From an uncultured Pontibacter sp. (GTDB taxonomy: Bacteria > Bacteroidota > Bacteroidia > Cytophagales > Hymenobacteraceae), in NCBI RefSeq assembly GCF_947492645.1, contig NZ_CANLMZ010000002.1:62001-126000 (forward strand): DNA of 64,000 nt, written 5' to 3'. Positions 48,850 to 58,758 of this stretch are shown piece by piece. Position 1 is the first letter of the stretch. The number at the start of each line of letters is the position of its first letter. The notes under the pieces are model-generated. The model worked only from the letters and a program-made list of their open reading frames with translations. It was not told the origin of the DNA and did not search any database. The position numbers were made by a program, and so were the translations under genes.

Positions 48850-49620
48850 CTAAGCTGTTTTGCGGGGCCTGCCGCCAACGGTTTTGCGCCTGCCATTTCC
48901 ATAACTGACAAAGTATAGCGCAAACCCGGAAAGTATGGTAACCATGCCTGCAACAGAAAAAGCACGTAGCAGCCAGTTGCCGAAATTATCGCGGCCTTCA
49001 TAATCCATGGTGTGCAGCATCCACATAAAGTCAAACACACGCCACTTGTTGTTTCTGAATTTTGTTACCTCGCCGCGTTCTGTGGCCACATAAACGGTGG
49101 TGCTGGTAGGGTGCTGCATGGTTACCGCATAGGCTGGTAAGGGACTCTCGCGGTATTCGTGGTGCTTGCCCACATGGCCTGCCGTGAGGTACTCTACCTG
49201 CTGCACTTCAACCTTCTCGTTAAAGCTGCGCCGGGCCATTTGTACGGCCTCTTCCTGGGTTAGTGGTGCACGAAGCGTGCCGTCTTTTGCCAGCGCCAGT
49301 TGCGTATGGGCCATTGGCTCAGCGCCCAGGCTCGCAAAGTATACCACCTGGTACAGCGGCTGCCCCAATACTTCAATCAGCTTTATCGATTTTACAGAAT
49401 CTGCCTGCGGCAGCTGTGCCAGCACCTGTGCCGGAGAGGCCATTGCCATTGTGCTGCTGAAGTTGGCAGCAGCCCTGCGTTGGAAATCGCCATGTATCTC
49501 GTCGATGTCAGACCAGCTGAAATATAAACCGCCCATTGTCCAGAACACAAACTGTAGGCCAGTAAGTAAACCCAGGTACCGATGTGCTTTGCGAATGCGC
49601 AGGTGTGTGAGGCGGTTCAT
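48850..49620 (-). CDS. PepSY-domain membrane protein
   Basis: A 256-residue protein beginning with RKAHRYLGLLTGLQFVFWTMGGLYFSW, the first span of PepSY-associated membrane proteins. A periplasmic region with PepSY-like segments follows (VLGQPLYQVVYFAS and PLTQEEAVQMARRSF), then YVATERGEVTKFRNNKWRVFDFMWMLHTMDY and the last span VAGMVTILSGFALYFVSYG. Relatives act in iron or siderophore-related reduction or as protease inhibitors, but the function here is open. The C-terminus is basic. The 244 bases to the downstream peptidase gene hold no recognisable feature. Confidence 0.85.
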   Translation of the reverse strand: MNRLTHLRIRKAHRYLGLLTGLQFVFWTMGGLYFSWSDIDEIHGDFQRRAAANFSSTMAMASPAQVLAQLPQADSVKSIKLIEVLGQPLYQVVYFASLGAEPMAHTQLALAKDGTLRAPLTQEEAVQMARRSFNEKVEVQQVEYLTAGHVGKHHEYRESPLPAYAVTMQHPTSTTVYVATERGEVTKFRNNKWRVFDFMWMLHTMDYEGRDNFGNWLLRAFSVAGMVTILSGFALYFVSYGNGRRKTVGGRPRKTA

Positions 49621-49929
49621 AAGTGAGAATGCTGCTAATACAGCTCAAAAATACTATAAATATAATATAGATGATATTATATTTTTTGCAATAATTATAT
49701 TATAAATTAAATTATTTAAAGAAATATAATTCTAAAAATGAAACTTATTTAATTAAATGTTGTACATATCCTGTAGGAGTATAATATATTACAATAATTA
49801 ATATAATATCTTGTGTTAAAAATACACTTATTAGCCTTGCATCATCTCTTAAGATTCAAGTTTGAGCAGGCTTTGCTGGTGCATTACAGAAATGCACCAT
49901 TTATTCCTCCAAACAACCTGTAAAATATA
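49621..49929. other. Extremely AT-rich intergenic stretch with a 9-bp hairpin
   Basis: Bases about 49640-49830 are almost entirely A and T, with runs such as TAATATAATAT. TGGTGCATT (49877-49885) and AATGCACCA (49891-49899) form a perfect short hairpin. No gene was recognised. The stretch may contain divergent promoters for the PepSY gene and the giant plus-strand gene. Confidence 0.5.
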
Positions 49930-50107
49930 CTATAGCTTGTTTTTGTGCAGCCATTCTTTTAAGGGTTTAACCTCTGAAAAAGGATTGCTACAGGCCCTCT
50001 TTTGCTCTTTCGTTGCCTGATAAGGCCTAATTCTAATCCTTAGTAGAGTACCAAAGCCATGCTCATCTACCTGTAACAGGTATTCCCAACCATCATACCC
50101 TAATTTT
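49930..50107 (-). pseudogene. Possible remnant of a minus-strand gene
   Basis: On the minus strand a protein-like end is readable (YDGWEYLLQVDEHGFGTLL, RIRIRPYQATKEQKR, FSEVKPLKEWLHKNKL, then a stop), with balanced composition and no repeats. It has no ATG: upstream it runs into the start of the giant plus-strand gene, where the frame is a by-product. It could be the 3' end of a gene whose 5' part was lost. No family was recognised. Confidence 0.3.
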
Positions 50108-53100
50108 ATGGAGAAAATTTTTACTAAACTGATTTTAAGACCTGAAAGCACTAGTCTTAGCAAGTCTTATTTAATTAGCAGTTTACTCTTGCTATTCCTG
50201 CTAGTTGGAAATGTGGCGTGGGCGCAGACACCTGAAATAGTTCCAGAAAATGCATGTTTAGGAGTACCTAAAACTCTTACTGTTACTGCTAAGAACGTAA
50301 GAGCGCAATGGCAGTACAGTACTCCACCTAATGCGGCTTTTGTAAATGTAGGAGGGATAACTACTACTAGTGCAGGCGCTCTAGTTTCCTTCACTTTTAC
50401 CCCTACAGCTCAAGATAATGACAGGATATACAGAGTTAGGTTTACTAACAATGGGGGACAGCAGGAATCGTTCAGCGATACATACTTCCGAATAATAGTA
50501 AATCAACTTCCTGCTGCACCTCAAGGGATTCCTGCTGAACGATGTGGTGCTGGAGCCGTTGAATTATCTGCATCTGGCGCTCCAGAGGGTGGTAGCTATC
50601 GCTGGTATGTGTCAAATAATGCTACAACTCCGATAAGCAATGCTACTGAGTCAACTTATACAACACCAAGTATTAATGCCACCACTACATTTTATGTTAG
50701 TTCTGTAAGTTCAGTAGGGTGCGAAAGTTCATCAAGAACAGCAGTCACAGCAACAATAAATTCTATTCCTCCTCCTCCAACTGTTGCAAACCCAACAGTT
50801 ACCAGATGTGGTTTAGGAGAAGTTACTTTATCAAGCGCAATTGTTGGAGGTAATAACCCAACAGCTGGTGCTACAAATAGATGGTATTCAGCTGCAACAG
50901 GCGGTACTGTACTGGGAACAGGAGCTGATTATGTTGCACAGCTAACAGATTTCAACCCTTTGACAGTTTATGTTGGCAGCTACAACACGACCACAGGCTG
51001 CGAGAGCTCCCAGCGTGTAGCGGTTACTGCAAGAGCTATTCAGACACCGGTTGCAACGGTTACACCTGCAAGCCCTGCGGCAGTTTGCCAAGGGCAAACA
51101 GTACAGCTAACAGCCCAGGCCTCGCCTGCCTCACCAGCAGTAGGTACTTATACTTATCAATGGTTTGATAGTAGCGGTCCTATCACAGGCGCTACAAGTG
51201 CTACTTATTCAGCTACAGCATCTGGTAGTTATTCTGTTGCTATTACACCATCGGGAAGTACATGTGCTAGTGCCAGATCTGGAGCAGTACAAGTTACAGT
51301 ATCTCCCCAGCCAACCATTACAGTAAATGCAGCTCCTGCTACTATTTGTGCTGGCGAGGCAACAACTTTAACCGCTAGCGGAGCCGATAGCTATACCTGG
51401 TCTCCGGCTACAGGGTTAAGCAGCACTACCGGCAGTACGGTAACTGCAAGCCCAACCACAACAACAACCTATACTGTAACTGCCGTGTCTGGTGGGTGTA
51501 CTGTAACATCGCTGGTAACGGTAACGGTAAACCCGCTTCCTGCTGCTGTAATTACACAGGGAGCCAATGTGGTGCTCTGCGAAAATGGCACCGTAACCCT
51601 TACAGCGCAGCAGGGCGCAGGTTACTCTTACCAATGGTTTGAAGGCGGAGATGAAATAAACAACGCCAATACGAATACATTAATAGTTGATGAAGATGGA
51701 GAATATACGGTGCAGGTAACCTTAAATGGCTGCACCGTTATGTCTGCTGTTACTACTGTTACAGAACAGGAACTGCCCGAAGTTGAAATTGCTGCTGGCT
51801 CTGCAACAACATTTTGTGCCGGCGGGTCGGTTGTACTAACCGCTGGCGTAGACCCAGCTACGCCTGATGTAGGAGTTTATACTTATAGATGGTACGAAGT
51901 AGGTACCCCTGCTGCTACACTTGGTACAGCGTCAACGCTGGAGGTTTTTGCATCTGGCACTTACACCGTAGAAGTAACAGGTAATACCTGTGCTGTTCTT
52001 GCAGATGATCCTGTAACTGTTACCGTTAACCAGTTGCCAGCAGCTACTATTACGCCTGGCGGACCTGTAGATTTTTGCGAGGGAGGCCTGGTTATATTAA
52101 ACGCACCCGACGTACCTGCCGGAGATGATCTTGCATATGCATGGTCGGATGGCACAAATATTATCGGAACTGGCCAAACATTAGAAGTAAGCACATCCGG
52201 CACATTTACACTTACCGTAACAAACACAATTACTGGCTGCCAGAATACGTCAGAGCCACTTTCTATTCTAGTTAGCACAATATCGGAAGCGGCCATAACT
52301 TACATAGAGCCCACTACATTTTGTGAGGGAGGTAACATTATACTATCTGCAACAGAGGCACCAAACGGACAAACCTACAGCTACAAATGGCTACGAGACG
52401 GTAATGAGATAGATGGAGCAACAACCAGGGTTTATACTGCCCAGCAATCCGGAGACTATAGTGTAAGTGTAACCAATAATGGCTGTACTAAAACTTCTGC
52501 GGAGGTAACGGTAACAGTAGTGCCCCAACCAACAGCTACCATTACCAGCGGCAACGACGAAGCCTGTCTGGTGCCTGGAAGCACCGTGAGCTTTGATGTT
52601 GAAGGTACGTTTACCGGAGAAGCTGCCGCCTGGACCACTTCTGATGCAAATTTTGTTATCACAAACCCCGTATACAACACAGAAACAGGCGTGGCAACTG
52701 CCACCGTGGTAGTTACCGGCTCAGGTAGTGCCACAGTATCGCTTACCGCCAGCAGCTCTGTGGAGGGCTGTGCAGATGATGTTAGCGCTATCACACTCCT
52801 GGTAAAACCATTACCAGAAGCTACCATTACCTTTACCGGATCTACTACTGTTTGTACCGGAGAAAGTGTTCTGTTAACAGCTTCTGAGGGTGTAGGTTAT
52901 ACTTATCAATGGTATCTGGATGGTACTATACAGAATGGCTCGGGCAATAGTTTCAGCGCAAGCGTGTCAGGTAATTACACGGTAATAGTAAGTAGCAACG
53001 GTTGCTCTGTTGAGTCAGCGCCGGTAAGTGTTACGGTTAATCCGCAGCCTAGCGCCAGTATAACCGCATCCGGCCCAACTGTTTTCTGCGATGGTGGCTC

Positions 53101-56100
53101 TGTAACGCTAACAGCTGTTTCTGATATCGGAACTGGTTTTGTCTGGTTTAGAAATGGCACACAAGTCGGAACAGGTGCAACCTTTGTGGCTAAGGAATCC
53201 GGAAACTATACAGTAGCAGTTACGGTTGACGCAACAGGGTGTGCAAATCTCTCCGCAGCCACAATTGTTACAGAAAATCCGGCACCGATAGTCAGCGTTC
53301 GCACAAGCGGGCCAACGACTATTTGCCAGGGCGGCACCGTAACCTTGATTGCAGATGTTACACCTACAGGTATAGCCTATAATTATTCATGGTACAGAGA
53401 TAATGAGCTTCTTGCCACAAATACATCAAATCAGTACACGGTAAATCAAACTGGGTCTTATACTGTAGTTGTAAGTAACGCCTCTACTTCGTGCAGCACT
53501 GCATCTGCCGCAACTGTGGTAACTGTTACTCCTAACCCTGTGGCAAATGCCGGGGCAGCACAAACTGTCTGCGCAGGTCAGGCTATTGTATTAGGCGTGC
53601 CGGCAGTAGCAGGCTATACGTACAGCTGGAGCCCAGCCACAGGTTTATCCAGCACTACTGTTGCCCAGCCAACGCTAACCTTGCCAAATGGTGGCGCGAC
53701 TAATATCGTAGCTACTTATACTTTAAGGGTTACTGCAAATAATTGTAGTGCAGAGAGTAATGTAACAATTACTGTAACGCCAACTATTGCAAACAATACA
53801 ATCAGTAACCCAAACCCGACTTTATGTGCCAATACAACGGCCAGTATGCTTACAGGCTCTACACCAACCCGTGGCAATGGCCCTTATACTTACCGATGGG
53901 AAAGCAGTACTGTTTCTGCAACGGCTGGTTTTGGCCCTGCTACAGGTATAAATAATACCCAAAACTACAGCCCGGGCGCTGTAGCCCAAACTACCTGGTA
54001 CCGACGAGTGGTGATGTCTGGAGGGTGCGCCGAAAGTATAAGTAATGCTGTTGTGGTACCTGTAACGCCAATCACTACCTTAACACTTATACTTACCGCT
54101 GCTCCTTTCCCTGTGTGCCCTGGCCAGCAAACTACTTATACTGCTACGGTACTGGCAAACGTAACTTCGGTTACTTACCCAACTAACCCAAGGTATGAGC
54201 AAGTAACATGGGTAGGCGGAACAGACGTATCGAATATGTTTACTTTTGACTGGTGGAAAAACGATGCAGTAGATAACCAGGGAGGGCAAACAGGAAGAAC
54301 TGTAAGCCAGGCGGGCTTATCCTCAACGGATTACTTTACGGTACGTGCCAGGCCTAATGGGCAGTTTAACATAAGCTGTGTTGCATATGTAAACAGACCT
54401 GAGTTTACTGTTCAGAATGATACGAAAGGCAATGTACTCTTCTCAAACAGGATTTACCTGGGCAGGCCAGACAACTATAACGTAACTATCAGCCGTAGCC
54501 CGGCCGGCTCTATATGCCAGGGCACACCTGTTACTTTCACGGCCACGCCAAGTGCAGCATTTACAAACCTGACAATGGAGTGGGTGGTAACAAGCAGCTC
54601 CGGAAATGTGGTATCAAGAACAGAGTTTAGTTCTGCACTACAGTTTAGTTCCAGCACCCTGAATAATGGCGATGTGGTGAGCTTAAACTTTACATCGGAT
54701 GAAAATAAATGCCAGCCTGTAGCTGCTTCTAACCCTATAACCATGGTGGTGGTAGTGCCGCAAACGATGGCTGGCGGAGGGGCTTTCTGTAGCGGCGGCA
54801 CAGGAGGAGTACCTGTAAGTATAAATGGTTCGCAGCAGGGCGTTACTTACCAGCTGCGCCGCACCGTAAACGGTACAACCGTAAATGTGGGGCAACCTGT
54901 TGCTGGTACCGGTGGTGTGCTGAGTTTTGGTAACCAAACCATAGCTGGCAGTTACTCGGTGCAGCCAATTTCAGAGAACGGAGCGTGCACTCTTTCTTAT
55001 GGCCCGGTTGTGATAAACGAAACACCGGCACCTGTGGCCTATAGTGTTACTGGCGGAGGAGATTATTGCATAAATGGCGGCGGTGTGGCCGTAGGCTTAC
55101 AAAATTCTCAGAGTGGCGTAAATTACCAACTGTTCCGCACGGTAAACGGCAGTACATCTGCTGTAGGAAGCCCGGTGGCAGGTACTGGTACAGCTATCAG
55201 TTTCGGAAACCAGGAAGTTGCAGGTACTTATACAGTAGTAGCAACTACCGTAGCAAACGCAACAACAGCAGCCTGCCCACAAGCAATGACTGGCTCAGCA
55301 ACGGTAGAGATAAATCCATTGCCGCTCGTTGATCTGGCGGATGTGTCGGCTTGCCAGGGCAGCCAGGCTACGGTTGCTGCAAATGTAAGCGGTGGGGCCG
55401 GAGGGTATACTTATGCCTGGCAAGTGCCTGCTGGATGGCAGGGACCAACACCGACAACGCCAAGCTTCCAGACGGGAGTAGCAGGAACTTACAGGCTAAC
55501 TGTAACGGATGCTGAGAATTGTGCCTCTGTGGTACAGGATGTGGTGGTAACCCTAACAGAAATAGAGGAACTAGAAGATCCGTTGTTGCGTGTTGAGTGG
55601 ACAGACGGGGAAACCAAATGGGAAGTAACAGCCCTGGAAAGTGAAGTGCCTGATGCTGATTTTGGTGCATCGCCTACGTACGTATGGTACAGAAGAGAAT
55701 CTATAGAGGTAACAAGCAATGGTGAATGGGGACAGCCGGTACAAAGCGGACCTAGCAATGTATACATAGAGGATGCCCCGGCACCAAATGTGCAGCTTAA
55801 GGTCGAGATTTTAAATAGTAGCAGCTGTATACGCTATGTACTCACCAATATTGGTGTAACGCCACTGCCTGTCGAGATTATATACCTCACTACCCAGAAG
55901 CAAGGCTACAACGTGGTGTTGGAGTGGGCAACTGCCCTGGAGCAAAACAATGCCGGTTTCGAGATACAAGTGTCTGAGGACGGCAAAGCTTACAGGAAAA
56001 TAGACTATGTAGCAACTAAGAACGGAAACTCCAACCAGAAGCAGGTTTACAAGTACGTAGATAGTGAGAATGGCAAGCATGGTACGCGCTACTATAGGCT

Positions 56101-56422
56101 AAAGCAGATGGATGTGAATGGGCAGTTTGAGTACTTTGGCCCTAAGATGGTTGAGTTTGGCAGCATCAGCGATAAGATCATTGTTTATCCTAACCCATTC
56201 GAGAACAGGTTAGAGCTAAACATAGAGGCAGAGCAGGAGGGTACTATGCAAATCATACTTTCTAACGCTATAGGCAGGCAGCTACTCCAGAAAACTGTTC
56301 TGGTAGAAAAAGGCTTGAACACAGAGGAGTTGTTAGTGGAGTTTAACCTGCCGCAGGGCATTTACATTGTAACAACGAGAATGGCCGGAGTGACCAAGCA
56401 CTTTAAAGTGCTCCGGAAATAA
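50108..56422 (+). CDS. Giant T9SS type-A secreted protein with Ig-like repeats (2104 aa)
   Basis: The signal peptide spans about residues 20-40 (YLISSLLLLFLLVGNVAWA). The body is a long series of Ig-like domains with recurring phrases such as PxATITxxG, FCEGGxVxLTA, YTYxWYxxG and SGxYTVxVTxNGC, roughly one every 80 residues, plus one copy of the YTYRW/TTWYRR repeat near residue 1260 that also occurs in the two type-B adhesins. The end (VEIIYLTTQKQGYNVVLEW, NNAGFEIQVSEDGK, YYRLKQMDVNG, then IIVYPNPFENRLEL and QGIYIVTTRMAG) is a fibronectin-like segment plus a type-A sorting domain (TIGR04183-like). It is likely attached to lipopolysaccharide at the surface. No PorP gene accompanies it. Confidence 0.92.
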   Translation: MEKIFTKLILRPESTSLSKSYLISSLLLLFLLVGNVAWAQTPEIVPENACLGVPKTLTVTAKNVRAQWQYSTPPNAAFVNVGGITTTSAGALVSFTFTPTAQDNDRIYRVRFTNNGGQQESFSDTYFRIIVNQLPAAPQGIPAERCGAGAVELSASGAPEGGSYRWYVSNNATTPISNATESTYTTPSINATTTFYVSSVSSVGCESSSRTAVTATINSIPPPPTVANPTVTRCGLGEVTLSSAIVGGNNPTAGATNRWYSAATGGTVLGTGADYVAQLTDFNPLTVYVGSYNTTTGCESSQRVAVTARAIQTPVATVTPASPAAVCQGQTVQLTAQASPASPAVGTYTYQWFDSSGPITGATSATYSATASGSYSVAITPSGSTCASARSGAVQVTVSPQPTITVNAAPATICAGEATTLTASGADSYTWSPATGLSSTTGSTVTASPTTTTTYTVTAVSGGCTVTSLVTVTVNPLPAAVITQGANVVLCENGTVTLTAQQGAGYSYQWFEGGDEINNANTNTLIVDEDGEYTVQVTLNGCTVMSAVTTVTEQELPEVEIAAGSATTFCAGGSVVLTAGVDPATPDVGVYTYRWYEVGTPAATLGTASTLEVFASGTYTVEVTGNTCAVLADDPVTVTVNQLPAATITPGGPVDFCEGGLVILNAPDVPAGDDLAYAWSDGTNIIGTGQTLEVSTSGTFTLTVTNTITGCQNTSEPLSILVSTISEAAITYIEPTTFCEGGNIILSATEAPNGQTYSYKWLRDGNEIDGATTRVYTAQQSGDYSVSVTNNGCTKTSAEVTVTVVPQPTATITSGNDEACLVPGSTVSFDVEGTFTGEAAAWTTSDANFVITNPVYNTETGVATATVVVTGSGSATVSLTASSSVEGCADDVSAITLLVKPLPEATITFTGSTTVCTGESVLLTASEGVGYTYQWYLDGTIQNGSGNSFSASVSGNYTVIVSSNGCSVESAPVSVTVNPQPSASITASGPTVFCDGGSVTLTAVSDIGTGFVWFRNGTQVGTGATFVAKESGNYTVAVTVDATGCANLSAATIVTENPAPIVSVRTSGPTTICQGGTVTLIADVTPTGIAYNYSWYRDNELLATNTSNQYTVNQTGSYTVVVSNASTSCSTASAATVVTVTPNPVANAGAAQTVCAGQAIVLGVPAVAGYTYSWSPATGLSSTTVAQPTLTLPNGGATNIVATYTLRVTANNCSAESNVTITVTPTIANNTISNPNPTLCANTTASMLTGSTPTRGNGPYTYRWESSTVSATAGFGPATGINNTQNYSPGAVAQTTWYRRVVMSGGCAESISNAVVVPVTPITTLTLILTAAPFPVCPGQQTTYTATVLANVTSVTYPTNPRYEQVTWVGGTDVSNMFTFDWWKNDAVDNQGGQTGRTVSQAGLSSTDYFTVRARPNGQFNISCVAYVNRPEFTVQNDTKGNVLFSNRIYLGRPDNYNVTISRSPAGSICQGTPVTFTATPSAAFTNLTMEWVVTSSSGNVVSRTEFSSALQFSSSTLNNGDVVSLNFTSDENKCQPVAASNPITMVVVVPQTMAGGGAFCSGGTGGVPVSINGSQQGVTYQLRRTVNGTTVNVGQPVAGTGGVLSFGNQTIAGSYSVQPISENGACTLSYGPVVINETPAPVAYSVTGGGDYCINGGGVAVGLQNSQSGVNYQLFRTVNGSTSAVGSPVAGTGTAISFGNQEVAGTYTVVATTVANATTAACPQAMTGSATVEINPLPLVDLADVSACQGSQATVAANVSGGAGGYTYAWQVPAGWQGPTPTTPSFQTGVAGTYRLTVTDAENCASVVQDVVVTLTEIEELEDPLLRVEWTDGETKWEVTALESEVPDADFGASPTYVWYRRESIEVTSNGEWGQPVQSGPSNVYIEDAPAPNVQLKVEILNSSSCIRYVLTNIGVTPLPVEIIYLTTQKQGYNVVLEWATALEQNNAGFEIQVSEDGKAYRKIDYVATKNGNSNQKQVYKYVDSENGKHGTRYYRLKQMDVNGQFEYFGPKMVEFGSISDKIIVYPNPFENRLELNIEAEQEGTMQIILSNAIGRQLLQKTVLVEKGLNTEELLVEFNLPQGIYIVTTRMAGVTKHFKVLRK

Positions 56423-56444
56423 AAGAGCTAATTAGGGTTTAATT

Positions 56445-56477
56445 TAAAAGAGCCAGGTATTTTACCTGGCTCTTTTA
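56445..56477. terminator. Bidirectional terminator after the giant type-A gene
   Basis: Perfect 15-bp arms 56445-56459 and 56463-56477 with a 3-base loop, core GAGCCAGGTA, A/T-rich flanks. It serves two convergent genes. Confidence 0.92.
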
Positions 56478-56501
56478 CTTTTGTATAGTATAAAGTATAG
56501 C

Positions 56502-58391
56502 TTAAAGTACTTTTACTTTTAAGCTTGTTGGCTGCTGTGGCGAGTGGTATACTTTGTGCGTGGTCTTGATAAAATCTTCCTCGTTGGCTTTAAAGATATT
56601 GTCCACGTACTTCTGCGGGTTACGGTCTACCAGCGGAAACCACGTGCTCTGAATCTGCACCATGATGCGGTGGCCTTTCTTGAAAGTATACAGCACATCC
56701 TGCAGCTCCACATTTACCGGCGTCACCTGGTTTGGCGTAAACGGCTCTGGTTTCTCAAAACTGTTGCGGAAGCGCCCTCTGAAAACCTCGCTGCGAACCA
56801 TGGCCTGATAGCCGCCCATAGGTTTATTCGGCTGGTGTGCCGTAGCGCGGGCTGTATCCGGGTAAACATCAATCAGTTTTACAATCCAGTCGGCATCAGA
56901 GCCTGTGGTGGCCACTTTTAGCTGTGCCAATATCTCTCCGGCAAGTGTAATGTCCTCTGTCAGCACATCTGTCTGGAAGGTGAGCACATCCGGGCGGCGG
57001 CTGGCAAAACGCTGGTCGTCGGTCATGTACTCGCGTGTCATGCCGGTAGCAACTGCCTCTGTAAAGGGTACGGGTTTATTGGGGTCGCTGATGAACTCTG
57101 ATGCTGCTGCCTCGTTTGCTGTTGGCGCTGTAAAGCTCATTTTGCCATCGGCATGCAAGTATAATGTACGCTCCTTAGCTTCTTTCGGAGGCCAAACTTC
57201 AAACTCGCGCCACGTGTTGTTTCCGCCCTCAAACATGATTGCTTCCGGTAATTGCACCGGTGTTTTAGATTCGCTTTTCAGGTAGTGGTTAAAAAACTTG
57301 GCTTCTACTTCCTGCTGATACCAAGGCGAGTTCTTTTGTCCGAACGACACGTTTCCCAGGCTGGAGCCATCGGTGCGTGCCCAGCCGCCATGTATCCAAG
57401 GGCCCATTACGAGCATATTGGTCAGCTTCGGGTTGTTTTTTTCCAGCGTCTGGTAAATTTTTAGCGGGCCGTAAAGGTCTTCTGCATCATACCAGCCACC
57501 CACAGTCATTACGGCGGTGTTTTTGATGTTTTTGAGGTGAGGAAGTATGTTGCGGTCCTGCCAGTACTTGTCGTAGTTCGGGTGTTCTACCATGTCGTTC
57601 CAGAAGGCAACATTGTTTTTATAGTACTTCTCGTTAACGTTTTTTAGCGGGCCAAGGCGCATAAAAAACTCGTATCCATCAGGGGTGCCGTGGTCGAAGC
57701 GGGGGTTGCGCTGAGTGGTTGGCTCCGGGCGTGGCAAACCAAAACTGGCTAAAAAGTTAAACGCATGCGGCAGAAAAGTGGCACCGTTGTGGTGAAAATC
57801 ATCCCAGAACCAGTCGGCAATAGGGGCCTGGGGCGATACTGCTTTCAGGGCCGGGTGGTTACTCATTAAGCCAGCAGCAGCATAAAATCCGGGATAGGAG
57901 ATACCCCATTGCCCTACGCGGCCGTTGTCGTTGTTCAGTTTTTTGGTAAGCCAGTCTACTGTATCGTAGGTGTCGGTGCTTTCGTCTACCGCTTTCTTGC
58001 CTTTTTTATTGGCGATGTGGGGCGTCATGTTCACAAAATCACCCTCCGACATGTAGGTGCCGCGCACATCCTGGTAAACAAAAATATAACCGTCGCGCAT
58101 CAGGTTGCTGCTCGGGCCAAGGCTGGTTTTGTAGCCTTCGCCGTAAGGCCCCACCGAATAAGGCGTACGGTTCATCAGTATCGGGTATTTCTTGGTTTTA
58201 TCCTTTGGCGAGTATACCACCGTGAAAAGCTTTTTACCGTCGCGCATCGGTACCTGGTATTCTGCTTTTTCGTAGTTCTGCCGGATGTACGCAGAGTCTT
58301 GGTTAACAGCTTGCGCCATACTTGCACTTGCACTCAGGCCAATAGCCAGCAGCAGCACGAACAAGCGTAACTGGTTAGTATAAGTTTTCAT
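56502..58391 (-). CDS. Secreted CocE/NonD-family (S15-like) hydrolase
   Basis: A 629-residue protein with signal peptide FVLLLAIGLSASASMA. It has an alpha/beta-hydrolase fold of the X-Pro dipeptidyl-peptidase S15 type: VPMRDGKKLFTVVYSPKD at the start, NRTPYSVGPYG, YIFVYQDVRGTYMSEGDF (oxyanion region), nucleophile Ser165 in GQWGISYPGFYAA, and a later WYDAEDLYG and GPWIHGGW likely supplying Asp and His. The C-terminal third is the jelly-roll lid domain (MVRSEVFRGRFRNS, YTFKKGHRIMVQIQSTWFP). Members hydrolyse acyl esters, glutaryl amides or peptides, so the exact substrate cannot be stated. Confidence 0.9.
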   Translation of the reverse strand: MKTYTNQLRLFVLLLAIGLSASASMAQAVNQDSAYIRQNYEKAEYQVPMRDGKKLFTVVYSPKDKTKKYPILMNRTPYSVGPYGEGYKTSLGPSSNLMRDGYIFVYQDVRGTYMSEGDFVNMTPHIANKKGKKAVDESTDTYDTVDWLTKKLNNDNGRVGQWGISYPGFYAAAGLMSNHPALKAVSPQAPIADWFWDDFHHNGATFLPHAFNFLASFGLPRPEPTTQRNPRFDHGTPDGYEFFMRLGPLKNVNEKYYKNNVAFWNDMVEHPNYDKYWQDRNILPHLKNIKNTAVMTVGGWYDAEDLYGPLKIYQTLEKNNPKLTNMLVMGPWIHGGWARTDGSSLGNVSFGQKNSPWYQQEVEAKFFNHYLKSESKTPVQLPEAIMFEGGNNTWREFEVWPPKEAKERTLYLHADGKMSFTAPTANEAAASEFISDPNKPVPFTEAVATGMTREYMTDDQRFASRRPDVLTFQTDVLTEDITLAGEILAQLKVATTGSDADWIVKLIDVYPDTARATAHQPNKPMGGYQAMVRSEVFRGRFRNSFEKPEPFTPNQVTPVNVELQDVLYTFKKGHRIMVQIQSTWFPLVDRNPQKYVDNIFKANEEDFIKTTHKVYHSPQQPTSLKVKVL

Positions 58392-58758
58392 GTGTGTTAT
58401 GTTTGAGGCGAGTTAGTTTAAATTTGATAAATGATTTAAGCACTATACTTTCGGAAATATAGCAATTAGAAAATACAAATGGTAGTAGCTTAATCGCTTT
58501 GGTGTTCTGGGAGTTGGCTATACTAAAGAATGCTTTACTTATATAAGTATGATTACATACAGTAGCTTCTATGATCTGGGAAGTATGATAAAAAGCGCAT
58601 CCACTTCTTTTTAGTGAACTGGTTTGCTATGTTTTTGGCGCTGCTCGCTTGTGGCCGGAAACAGGCAAAAGCAAGCCCTCCAGGTTGTTAGGGCTATGGT
58701 TTTAGAAATACAGGACCAGAGTGAATGTATTACTGAGGCAGCAGACGCGTAGTAGCGG
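58392..58758. other. Intergenic region with a lipoprotein-signal-like micro frame
   Basis: About 370 bases. On the plus strand, 58614-58691 reads GTG followed by NWFAMFLALLACGRKQAK and a stop after 25 codons. It resembles a truncated lipoprotein signal with lipobox LLAC. It could be a remnant or chance. Nothing else was recognised. Confidence 0.35.
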
